Shown here: positions 1 to 7,705 of the stretch, one piece after another | How the letters are laid out: each line of letters starts with the position of its first letter | How positions within the stretch are numbered: position 1 is the stretch's first letter | NCBI GenBank assembly: GCA_946803715.1 | Contig: CAMPET010000028.1 | Span: 377,551 to 394,456 of the forward strand | Source: Beroe ovata | Taxonomy: Eukaryota > Ctenophora > Nuda > Beroida > Beroidae | DNA: 16,906 bases | Direction: 5' to 3' | The notes under the pieces: model-generated | What the model was told of the DNA's origin: nothing | The model's database searches: none | What the model saw: the letters and a program-made list of their open reading frames with translations, nothing else | Made by a program: the position numbers and the translations under genes

Positions 1-21
1 TGTGTGTGTGTGTGCGCGCGC

Positions 22-81
<60 letters not shown>

Positions 82-98
82 GTGTTCGTGTGTGCGTG
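1..98. repeat. (TG)n microsatellite
   Basis: This is an almost pure TG dinucleotide tract, with a CG-rich interruption (GCGCGCGCG) near positions 14-22 and decay into TG-rich sequence after about position 80. It begins at the window edge, so its true length is unknown. Alternating purine-pyrimidine sequence of this kind can adopt Z-DNA. A CA-rich tract in the opposite sense lies about 300 bp downstream. Confidence 0.95.
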
Positions 99-395
99 TA
101 ACATGCAAGGGCAATGTGTGTACAAGAAACCACACCCAATCAGCAGAGAAGGTGGTTTCTGATTGAGAGATGCATATCAACCGAATCCTAATGATTGTCA
201 TAAGTTTCATATTTCAGAAAAAGGAAACGTTAGAGACCGGCGAGCTTCATGACTGATCTGAAACATATTACAACACTAGACGAATTTCGGCGGTCTACAA
301 TTTCAACCCCTTTCAGCCCCTCCCTAGTTCTATCTTCACCTTTCACTTCATACCACTGATTATATCCATATTTCATCACTATGATCAGTCTCACA

Positions 396-485
396 CAGTA
401 CACACACACACACAACACACTCAGTACACACACAGACACACAGTACACACACACACGGTGTTATGGAGATATGTGACACCGTGTG
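396..485. repeat. CA-rich microsatellite followed by a 10-bp hairpin
   Basis: Positions 396-456 are an interrupted (CA)n tract with AGTACACAC repeated inside it. Directly after it, CACACGGTGT (452-461) and ACACCGTGTG (476-485) are perfect reverse complements around a 14-nt loop. The tract is complementary in composition to the TG tract at the window start. It lies beyond the 3' end of the citrate carrier gene and could fall within its long 3' UTR. Confidence 0.8.
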
Positions 486-1051
486 ACATGTAACGAGTGA
501 TGAGATGTGTGATTGCACATCAAAGCAAGGTGGGGCTCGTGTGGCACTTTATTCGGTATGGTAGCCCCAAATGCGTGGACAAATTATCGTTGAAATTAGA
601 AAAAAAGTTAGGCGGGAGCCGGGGCTGGGTTAAAGAGAGGGGAATGGAATCTGATTGCCATGAGGTGAAAGATTAATGGAAAAGTGTCACAGATTAATAA
701 GACAGTAATATGTGTTAGGCAAATCTACTGCTATATTTAATACTGACAGCTATCAAATTCAAAATATAATAACTTGGTATTCTGTACTTATATCAGTTAA
801 AAATTTAAATCAAAAAACGACAATTACAATCAATACTGTAAAAGTTTTAGATAGAGAAATGAGCTTATCCGCAAAATATTTGCTCGAAAAATGTATGCTC
901 GAAAAATTCAGGATACACAAAGCGAAGGTCAAAGAACACATAATCTTATCGACAATTTCAAAGAAAATAAAGTTTTAGATCTACAAGTTCCATCCAGCAG
1001 ACATCGAAAATAAGTCCCTCCCCATTCGCTCAAGCTGGTCTCTGTAAGAAG
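486..1051. other. 3' flank / possible 3' UTR of SLC25A1 (minus strand)
   Basis: No gene is recognisable here. Read on the minus strand it follows the SLC25A1 stop codon. Two candidate poly(A) signals are visible on that strand: ATTAAA at 741..736 (311 nt past the stop) and AATAAA at 553..548 (about 500 nt past the stop). Which one is used cannot be told from sequence. A plus-strand open frame at 712-978 is AT-rich and resembles nothing recognisable. Confidence 0.5.
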
Positions 1052-4000
1052 TTAGTCTGTTTTCCAGAGATAGTCAAGGACTTTCATAGTTTGCTCGTAT
1101 ATGGTGAAAACAAATGCCACGTCAAACACAACACGTCCCAGGCGGGGCACAGTGCCCTTGTAGAACCTTGGGGAAAAGTTTCTGATTAGTTAGGGGGGAT
1201 CATATAAGTAATTTGGATAAGGTTAATTAATTCATTTAAGCTGGAAAGCGGACTCTATCATTGCGGTGGTACATTTTGTCCTCCTGATTGCACACACGTG
1301 ACACGTCATGTTCTCTCTACTCTCCTTCTGACCAAAGGATGTAGAGTGTAGACGCGCGTAGAACCCCATTGGATTATACGCAACTCCAAATTCCAATAAG
1401 CGCGAACGACGCGGAACTTATTCAAATGGATCAATGTGGGACCATCATCGTCAATCACTCCCCTTTCCTTTTCTCCCCTAGTCTGCTTGTCATACTGCTT
1501 GTCCTCTAGTCTGCTTGTCATACACACTTACCCGACCAGTCCGTCGTGTTTGAGCACCATCTGAGCACAGTGGAACGTGTTTCTGTACAGGTGTCTGTCC
1601 AATCCCTGCATACGGGTCTTTACCACGTCCAATGGGGTATTTCCTGCGGAGGGGTTGTAAAAGTGGGGGGGGTTGTTAAAATGGGGGGTTATGAGACGTT
1701 GTCACGTGTTGGTAATTAGCCGCGGTCACGTGTTAGTTATTAGCGCAATCACGTGTTGGTAATTAGCCGTTGTCACGTGTTGGTAATTAGCCGTGGCAGG
1801 GCTTTTTGGAAAGATTTTGAAGAGGTTGAACCCTTCAGTACGGTCGTTAAAATTCAGTATGATAACGATTCCATATTATATGAGTCTTGGGTAATTTGGA
1901 GTGTTATTTTCAGCCTATCCGACGAGAGTTTTATCAAGTATTGTACAGATCATCTCTTCACTGCTCCATATTGATAAATATCAAATCCTTACCGAAAACA
2001 CTGGCAGCCCCCGCCACACCGCCACAGAAGAACGTCCTCAGAGCTCCGATCTCCTTCGTGTTATCACCACCCTATGGAGAGAAATGCGGGTTTAATTTTG
2101 AACCTGAGTTTACAAAAATGGAAATTTTCAAAAACGAGATTTTCTACTGAGTTTACAAAAGTGGAATCTTTAATAACGAGATTTTCTACTTCTGAAGAGG
2201 CCGATTAAATTGTATTTTTCTCTTCGTCGGAAAGATAGATAAGCAAGAAATGAGCCAAATCTCATCGCATCTTTACCTGGAAGTAAGATTTGAGGTTGTT
2301 GAAGACAAAGAATCGTATAGCCTGGTTTGATCCTTGTTTGAGAACCGTAGCTGTTATCCCCTGGTATGTACCTCTTATACCTGCACGCAAAAACTGTCGT
2401 GTCATCAGGCTAAATCCCCTAACTTTCCCATCTTCTCTTACCCTCAAATTCCCTAATCTATTAGAAGATTTTAGGGATTAAATCCTCCAAACTTCTCTTA
2501 CCCTGCCTCAAATTCCCTAACCCCCTTTATCTTACCCTCAAATCCCCTAACCCCCTCTATCTTCCCTTAAAATCCCCTAACCCCCTTTATCTTACCCTCA
2601 AATCCACTCATCCCCTAATCCCCCTAACCCCCTCGCTCACCTACCCTCAGATTTGACGATTTCCCTAACTCCGTGGAAGAAGCCTCTGTACCGGGGATTG
2701 GGCTGGTTTTGGTCGTGGATAAACTTCACTTTGACGGTCTCCATGGGGCAGACAATGATAACAGCCTCCATAACACCAGCGCCTGTGTGTGTGCGTGAGA
2801 TGTTAGCATCGCGAGAAAACAATGTTAGATTTCCCAAATTCTTCCTTCCTTTAATGAAACTAATAACTATGCCAGGAATTTTGTAATTATCTCTTTGTAG
2901 AAAGTCTCTAAAAATAGTTTCTATGACAAAATTATGCACATTTAAAAGATGGTTACTTTATTTCCAAAGCTCAGAATACGTGTTTGTTTTACCTAATCCA
3001 CATAATATGGTTCGACCCTGAGTCAATTTCCCGTCTTTATCAACTAACTTGTTTCTCAGGGCTTCGTAACCCATAAATCTGAAAAGTATCAGTTTCTAGA
3101 TTTCATCAAAGTTAGAGCAGAGAAATGGTTTTTTCTCGAGAAATGGAGAAGTTTGCGTTTGATATTCTATGAATTTTCTAGAATTCAAGTTTTATTTCAG
3201 CTGCAATTGTACACGTCGATAGATGCCTCAGTAAATCAATTACTCAATTATAGGGTTAATCTTTCCGTCTAAATTACATTACTTACACATAGAATTCGAT
3301 AGAAAAACATTGGTTTGCAAAAGTTGATCTCATTTGAATCGTGGAAAAACGCGCAACGTGGGAATTAGGCGCGCGTTTGCGCACGATTCAATTGAACGAA
3401 ATTTCAGCGCGTGCCGTCAAAGACACTGAATCTGTGAAATTTGTCCCAAAATGTGACCATCACACTTATCCTAATCACGCCATAGTCGCCTGTATTTTGT
3501 AACATATGATACCACTGTATAATGCCAAGAGAGAACGTAATGCATTGGCTTGTTGCACGGTTAAATCGATACTACTGAACATTGAGAATGTGTGTGATGA
3601 ATTTAGAAATGCTCAACTTATCACAGAACTGAATGAAATCGAATGAGATAAAATTGAGGTAATGGTTACTTCGAAATTACGCCCATACCTGACAGAAGCT
3701 TTAGGAATTGATCCGTACAGGAGCGAAGACAGGCCCCTGTAGAACCCCAGAACACCATGACTACTAAACGTTTTCTTGACACAATCAGCAATACCCGTAT
3801 AGCGTGGAGTCACAGCGCGCGAGTCGAGCTGTAGTTGTGTCTTCACGTATTCAGTGGGGAACGTGCACAGGATTTCCAGCCCACCGGCAAAACCACCTGA
3901 GTGAGAAATAGTGGGTTTTTGTCATAATGTTGAATAGTGGATGTATTATAGTGTCCTCTTATAAAGTTGTGAATATTTGGGTACTTGAGATTTCTGAGTT

Positions 4001-4744
4001 AACTTATAATAGTTGGGCATTGAACAGATAACCTGTGTACACTGTACATTGATAATGGTTTATTCACGTACTCATTACTCACTACTACTGAGAAACAACA
4101 GGTATTGTGTGCTATTTGTATTGAGGCATTGCAAACTGCAAAGAGGCTAATTAGCAATTGTTCCACACGTAAACACTTTTACACTGTATTCAGTGTTTGA
4201 ATATGAGGACAATCAACATCCAAATACATTGTATTGAAATAATGAAAGTGTTTAACGAGGCCCGGGAGAGTGTCCCTGTCACTTATTCTGGATCTATACT
4301 ACATGAGATTCTATTAAAAAAGACATCAACTCTTACTTTGACAAATTTGTTCAAAAAATGGAAATAATAGTTTGAACGTTTGAATCTGCTGGTTTTCTTA
4401 ATCAGGGTGGACGGTAGACACAATTGTATGAGTGGAGCTGTATCAAAGAGTATCCAATGTATCCAATGAGTTTTTCTAATTCTGGTTTTCCTCTGATTTT
4501 GAAAGCTCAACAAATGAAACACTGTACAAAACAGTAACACCAGTCACGTTCCCAATATCAGAGGAAAACCAGAATTGTGGATGAATTATAGAAGGTGAAA
4601 ACAAAGGCAAAACAGGTCAATGATAGATCAAACCTATCCAGATTGAGATATCTACTCACCAGCTAACACAGCTTTGCCAGGATGCTTCTTCCTCGCTGCT
4701 CCTGATGGAGCAGCTGCCACCACTCTCTTTTCTAATGTAGTCAT
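1052..4744 (-). CDS. SLC25A1: Mitochondrial tricarboxylate (citrate) carrier, 8 exons, complete
   Basis: This carrier exchanges mitochondrial citrate for cytosolic malate across the inner membrane. Coding exons on the minus strand are 4744-4660, 3896-3689, 3078-2993, 2782-2645, 2380-2277, 2071-1993, 1643-1532 and 1166-1052. All junctions are GT-AG and the frame closes exactly to 308 aa with a TAA stop; human SLC25A1 has 311 aa. The three mitochondrial carrier signatures PTEYVK (residues 42-47), PMETVK (139-144) and PLDVVK (237-242) are present. So are [10 protein letters not shown] and a WKTD C-terminus, both typical of citrate carriers. The start at 4744 gives a short basic N-terminus ([15 protein letters not shown]). 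An acceptor-like CTCTAG ends 7 nt before the ATG. Introns 1, 2, 4, 5 and 6 hold hairpins or tandem repeats, listed separately. Confidence 0.97.
1702..1796. repeat. Four tandem 24-bp units, each with a CACGTG E-box
   Basis: Units start at 1702, 1726, 1749 and 1773 and are 24, 23, 24 and 24 bp long. The consensus is TCACGTGTTGGTAATTAGCC plus four variable bases; the second unit is the most diverged. Each contains palindromic CACGTG, the core site of bHLH-zipper proteins such as the USF, Myc and SREBP families. The array lies in SLC25A1 intron 6. Whether it binds anything is inference. Confidence 0.9.
2105..2189. repeat. Tandem duplication of about 43 bp in SLC25A1 intron 5
   Basis: Two adjacent copies, 2105-2147 and 2148-2189, both begin TGAGTTTACAAAA and end ACGAGATTTTCTAC. 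They differ at a few internal positions. The repeat is confined to the intron and lies between the exon 6 acceptor and the exon 5 donor. Confidence 0.85.
2437..2633. repeat. 30-bp C-rich minisatellite in SLC25A1 intron 4
   Basis: Regular 30-bp units occupy 2501-2530, 2531-2560, 2561-2590 and 2591-2620, with a diverged portion from 2437 and a C-rich tail to 2633. The unit on the plus strand is approximately CTTACCCTCAAATCCCCTAA followed by CCCCCTTTAT. On the gene's sense strand each unit is G-rich, with runs GGGGG, GGGG and GGG that satisfy a quadruplex pattern. Several units also read GAGGGTAAG, resembling the real exon 4 donor that lies immediately beside the array. Confidence 0.92.
3334..3391. 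repeat. 21-bp hairpin with a 16-nt loop in SLC25A1 intron 2
   Basis: Arm 3334-3354 and arm 3371-3391 are reverse complements at 18 of 21 positions, with three adjacent mismatches in the middle. The arms contain TTGAATCGTG / CACGATTCAA and AACGCGC / GCGCGTT. The whole structure is 58 nt. No target-site duplication is evident, so a MITE origin is unsupported. The size would suit a small pre-miRNA-like fold, but that is speculative. Confidence 0.8.
4478..4576. repeat. Perfect 20-bp inverted repeat in SLC25A1 intron 1
   Basis: AATTCTGGTTTTCCTCTGAT at 4478-4497 is the exact reverse complement of 4557-4576. The loop is 59 nt. Both arms lie inside intron 1 (3897-4659), close to exon 1, so the pre-mRNA could form a long-looped hairpin. 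No flanking target duplication was seen. Confidence 0.88.
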
Positions 4745-4772
4745 TGTTTGTCTAGAGCAAGGTACAGTGATC

Positions 4773-4812
4773 AGTTAGTTCAAGATAATCAAAGTTAGTT
4801 TAAGATAATCAA
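4773..4812. repeat. Two tandem 20-bp units just upstream of SLC25A1
   Basis: AGTTAGTTCAAGATAATCAA (4773-4792) is repeated at 4793-4812 with one C-to-T change. The pair sits about 30 bp upstream of the SLC25A1 start codon, on the far side of the acceptor-like CTCTAG, so it belongs to the promoter, an outron or a 5' UTR intron. Confidence 0.85.
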
Positions 4813-5853
4813 AGATGAAATCTTTGCTCTTTTCATGCTAGTTATCATACATGAGTACTGATAAATTGATTATCAGACTAAACTTTAAGAGAATGCATGA
4901 TGAGGCAATCTACTTCTGTTACAACAAAGTGGCCTGTACTGAACCCCACAGTTTCAATTCCCTGTCTCCATACCTTATGGGCTAGGATGGCTACCCATAA
5001 CTCTATCACAGTAGGTAGATGTTGTGTCAGCTAGTCTTCAAAAGACAGCAATATCAAATCTCAATTTCTAATCATTATGAATATCCGAAATCTGAACCCA
5101 GGGAAGAAAAAGGCAGAAGGGAGAAAAAGGCACGCAATTGTAACCAATTCAAAGCAGTTTCCACTGTTGTGCTTGCGTCTTGTTCTTTCTGTCCCCTTTT
5201 CCATCCATACATACCAGTATACAAACTAATAATCATTTTAATAATCATTTAATATGAAATAAAATTTTTGCCATAATTCATTATTTTGCCATAATTCATT
5301 ATCAATTCAATGAATAAGATAAGATATCAATTATGGTATTGAACCATGGATATCATTTGTCAACAATACTTCTTCATTTAAGTATGCACCTTTCATGGTA
5401 AATGTTCGCAAAATGGGTAAAACTAGGAAAATTCAATCTTTATTCAAATATCATCTTCATCACATTAAAATGTGGTGCAAAATTTAGAAAATCAATAGAA
5501 TAAATGACATTTTCACTTGCACTGTTATGTTGCATAGTACATCATCAATCATCTCATGAAAGACATGACAAGAAATGCTTCTTCTAATCAGAATTTCTGA
5601 CGAATATTGAGTGTCGATATTTTATATCATCTCATGTGAGCAGAAATATTGAAACAGTTTTGATCAAACAGTGCAATTGTAACGTAAAAGCATGTTTCCC
5701 TGCTACGTGGCCGAAAAATCTACACCGCGCGCGCCGCGCGGTTCCAAATCTGAGACATTTTGTATTTCAATGTAATTCTTAGACCAGAGTGATACATAGA
5801 ACGCGCAATGCAACCTGTGCACAAAAAATCAACAATATAATTATTTTTGTTAG
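4813..5853. other. Divergent intergenic region between SLC25A1 and SSR3
   Basis: No gene is recognisable. The region must hold the SLC25A1 promoter. A sequence reading AAGGTATGG on the minus strand (near 4970-4978) is a possible donor for an SLC25A1 5' UTR intron. Two perfect tandem 18-bp copies of TTTTGCCATAATTCATTA lie at 5266-5283 and 5284-5301. A GC-only palindrome lies at 5724-5742. The open frame at 5019-5252 has no recognisable relatives. Confidence 0.6.
5724..5742. repeat. CpG-rich hairpin
   Basis: ACCGCGCG and CGCGCGGT form a perfect 8-bp stem around a CGC loop. It stands out sharply from the AT-rich surroundings. It resembles other GCGCGC islands in the window, but its function is unknown. 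Confidence 0.7.
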
Positions 5854-6076
5854 TTGTAGGATTTTACCGGTTACCCTACCGTCGGTGCGCGCGATTTTTA
5901 ATCCGCCCCAATCCTTGTAGGATTTCACCCTACCCTTGCTGGCGGGATTTTATCCCTGGCAAGGGGCCGAGGGGCGGATTGAAAATCGCGCGCACCGACG
6001 GTAGGGTAAAATCCTACAACCCCAATCCTTGCCAGGGATAAACTCCCGCCAGCAAGGGTAGGGTGAAATCTTACAA
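5854..6076. mobile_element. Outer MITE, interrupted by a second copy; 9-bp TSD
   Basis: The element starts TTGTAGGATTTTACC (5854) and ends GGTGAAATCTTACAA (6076), giving terminal inverted repeats with two mismatches in 15. It is flanked by a direct repeat TTTTGTTAG at 5845-5853 and 6077-6085, which is a 9-bp target-site duplication. Removing the inner element and one copy of its target duplication leaves about 109 bp. It has no coding capacity, so it is non-autonomous. A 9-bp duplication is typical of Mutator-like elements, but superfamily assignment is inference because no transposase is present. Confidence 0.9.
5915..6019. mobile_element. Inner MITE of the same family, opposite orientation, own 9-bp TSD
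   Basis: This 105-bp element starts TTGTAGGATTTCACCC and ends GGGTAAAATCCTACAA. It is flanked by CCCCAATCC at 5906-5914 and 6020-6028, a second 9-bp target duplication lying inside the outer element. Its reverse complement matches the reconstructed outer element over almost its full length, including the CGTCGGTGCGCGCGATTTT and GCCAGGGATAAA blocks. It is therefore a self-insertion in inverted orientation. Confidence 0.9.
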
Positions 6077-6085
6077 TTTTGTTAG

Positions 6086-6715
6086 ATATTATGTCTCAGT
6101 GAGATAATATGAATATCTGACAGTTTTAATCAAAATTCAAATTTTCGAGAAATAGAGACCATATATTAAATTTGACATTGATGACAATGGTGCAGGTTTT
6201 CAAATCGCCACTTAATATTTATGAGTTGATCTTTTCAAAAAATCATTCTATTCTATTCTATTTTGTTCTGTTCAGTATTCAATCCTGAGCGAAATTGAAT
6301 CTGATATGCGCAGCATTGAAAATTGCATATCATTGATTGAGATATTTTCAATATCTTAAAGATGATTAGATAATGTCATGATGAGTACAGGTGAATGAAA
6401 CTCAAGAGGTATGACACATTGATCATAAATCGAACCCCACTTACCACACTAATCAACTGACAGTTTTGGTTTAAAACTTATCTAACCTGACACTCTATGT
6501 TCAGGATCTCAGTGAGAATGCACATCATCCTCAAATTTGATTGTAATTAGTTGTTCAGATGAGAATCTTTTTGTAATACTTTTAGAACGTCTTTTTAGTT
6601 ACCGTGCCTTGGACCACAAACTCCTTTTTAGCCACTTTAGGTTTTAAGTATTTCAATAACCTGTTGAAATGTTCAGTAATCTGAAAATTTTTAAATTGTG
6701 ATATTATTCAGGAAA
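6086..6715. other. Upstream region of SSR3
   Basis: No gene is recognisable in this AT-rich stretch. It contains a short run of three ATTCT units near 6244-6258. The stretch ends in ATATTATTCAG (6701-6711), a good 3' splice acceptor, which then leaves only GAAA before the SSR3 ATG. The promoter of SSR3 should lie here, but no clear TATA or initiator element stands out. Confidence 0.5.
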
Positions 6716-7267
6716 ATGTCAGCTCCATTAACTGCTGAAGAGGAAATCCTTCTCAATGACTTCTCACGGAAAGTGCCCAGGAGTACCTCTATTCTCTTTC
6801 ATCTGAATGCTCTTTTTGTGTCTGCGCTGCCAATATGGCTGTTTTGGAGGATACAGCAGTTGGAGTTGAACACCTATGGTATTATGTTTGGCATTGTAAC
6901 ACTTGTCTCAACATTCTTGATGTCCCTTGCATACAAGAATGTAAAATACTCCCTCAAGCACAAGATTGCACAGAGGCGACATGCTGGAGTTACTGCTGAG
7001 GTTATGCAACAGGTTGCTGATGCTTCAAGTGAGAAAAAGAAGGCAGTGAAAAAGGAGAAAGATGACAGGGTTCTCTTCAAGAAAACCGAAGTTGCCGACC
7101 TGGAGGCCACCCACTTCAGCATCTTTTACAATAATGCCCTCTTTCTGTTCCTGACCATTATTCTGAGTTTCTATGTCCTGAAGAACTTCAGTGCTGGTGC
7201 TAATTACCTTGGATCTTCTGTAACATCAGCCTGCATTGTAGCTTTCCTTTCCACTGGATCTAACTAA
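6716..7267 (+). CDS. SSR3: Translocon-associated protein subunit gamma, intronless
   Basis: TRAP-gamma is an ER membrane protein of the TRAP complex, which sits beside the Sec61 translocon and assists protein translocation. The protein has 183 aa (human 185). Conserved stretches include DFSRKV near residues 15-20, ALPIWLFWRI (37-46), AYKNVKY (72-78), EKDDRVLFKK (114-123), FSIFYNNALF (134-143) and a LSTGSN C-terminus. Four hydrophobic segments lie near residues 27-45, 55-73, 140-157 and 164-180, with a charged cytosolic loop rich in lysine near 105-123. The ATG at 6716 was chosen because acceptor-like TTATTCAG ends 4 nt upstream; the in-frame GTG at 6698 is not a plausible eukaryotic start. 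The coding region has no intron. PREPL follows 438 nt downstream on the same strand. Confidence 0.95.
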   Translation: MSAPLTAEEEILLNDFSRKVPRSTSILFHLNALFVSALPIWLFWRIQQLELNTYGIMFGIVTLVSTFLMSLAYKNVKYSLKHKIAQRRHAGVTAEVMQQVADASSEKKKAVKKEKDDRVLFKKTEVADLEATHFSIFYNNALFLFLTIILSFYVLKNFSAGANYLGSSVTSACIVAFLSTGSN

Positions 7268-7705
7268 GAATTGAAATTAATACAGAGAGAAACATTTTGT
7301 GAGCATTGATTCTAGTTGCTGTTGTGGTTCTATGGTTTTTGGGGTAATTTTCACATATCAAGAATCGATTTCATGCGATATTCAGTATGATAATTATAAT
7401 TACATATTTTTAACTATTCATCTAATGTATTGGACTGTGTTTCACTGACTTCTGAAGTTGTAGATACTTCATCCTACTTTGCTTCCTGATAACGACAAAT
7501 TCATAATTTGTAAAAAATACCCTACAAAATGATGAGAGAGAGTTAGTTAATTCTCTTTTGACTCTGTTTACAAATGAAAATACGTCTTTTAACTCTCTCT
7601 CATCGTAACTTATGCGACTCTTATTCAATCGTCCAATCCATGAACTATGTAACCTACAAAATGAAGTTCATACCAAATTCTCTGGCAATTTATTTTTCCA
7701 AGCAC
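7268..7705. other. SSR3-PREPL intergenic region
   Basis: This holds the SSR3 3' UTR and the PREPL 5' flank. No canonical AATAAA is visible. It contains an upstream in-frame ATG at 7574 and a perfect 15-bp inverted repeat around it. The sequence TTATTTTTCCAAG (7690-7702) forms a polypyrimidine tract plus AG, only 3 nt before the chosen PREPL ATG. Confidence 0.6.
7531..7604. repeat. 15-bp perfect inverted repeat upstream of PREPL
   Basis: GATGAGAGAGAGTTA (7531-7545) pairs exactly with TAACTCTCTCTCATC (7590-7604) around a 44-nt loop. The loop contains the upstream in-frame ATG at 7574. If the RNA includes this region, the hairpin would bury that ATG; if the acceptor at 7702 is used, the hairpin is removed. 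Confidence 0.85.

Noticed and set aside
712-978. 88-codon open frame near the window start
   Set aside because: Starts without a supported ATG context (GTG-type start), is Lys/Ile-rich from AT-rich DNA, and lies in the 3' flank of the minus-strand gene.
1702-1796. Regularly repeated units that could suggest a CRISPR array
   Set aside because: Head-to-tail units without unique spacers, in an animal gene intron.
2501-2633. Telomere-like CCCCTAACCCCC repeats
   Set aside because: The period is 30 bp, confined to an intron and adjacent to a splice donor, so it is a minisatellite, not an interstitial telomere.
5847-6041. 64-codon open frame
   Set aside because: Lies wholly inside the nested MITE and translates its inverted repeats.
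6698-6715. GTG-initiated extension of SSR3
   Set aside because: It overlaps the splice acceptor and is not a credible eukaryotic start codon.
7574-7705. Upstream ATG of the PREPL frame as the start
   Set aside because: Acceptor placement, matching the pattern at four other genes, and the presequence-like N-terminus favour 7706; 7574 is kept only as a possible alternative.
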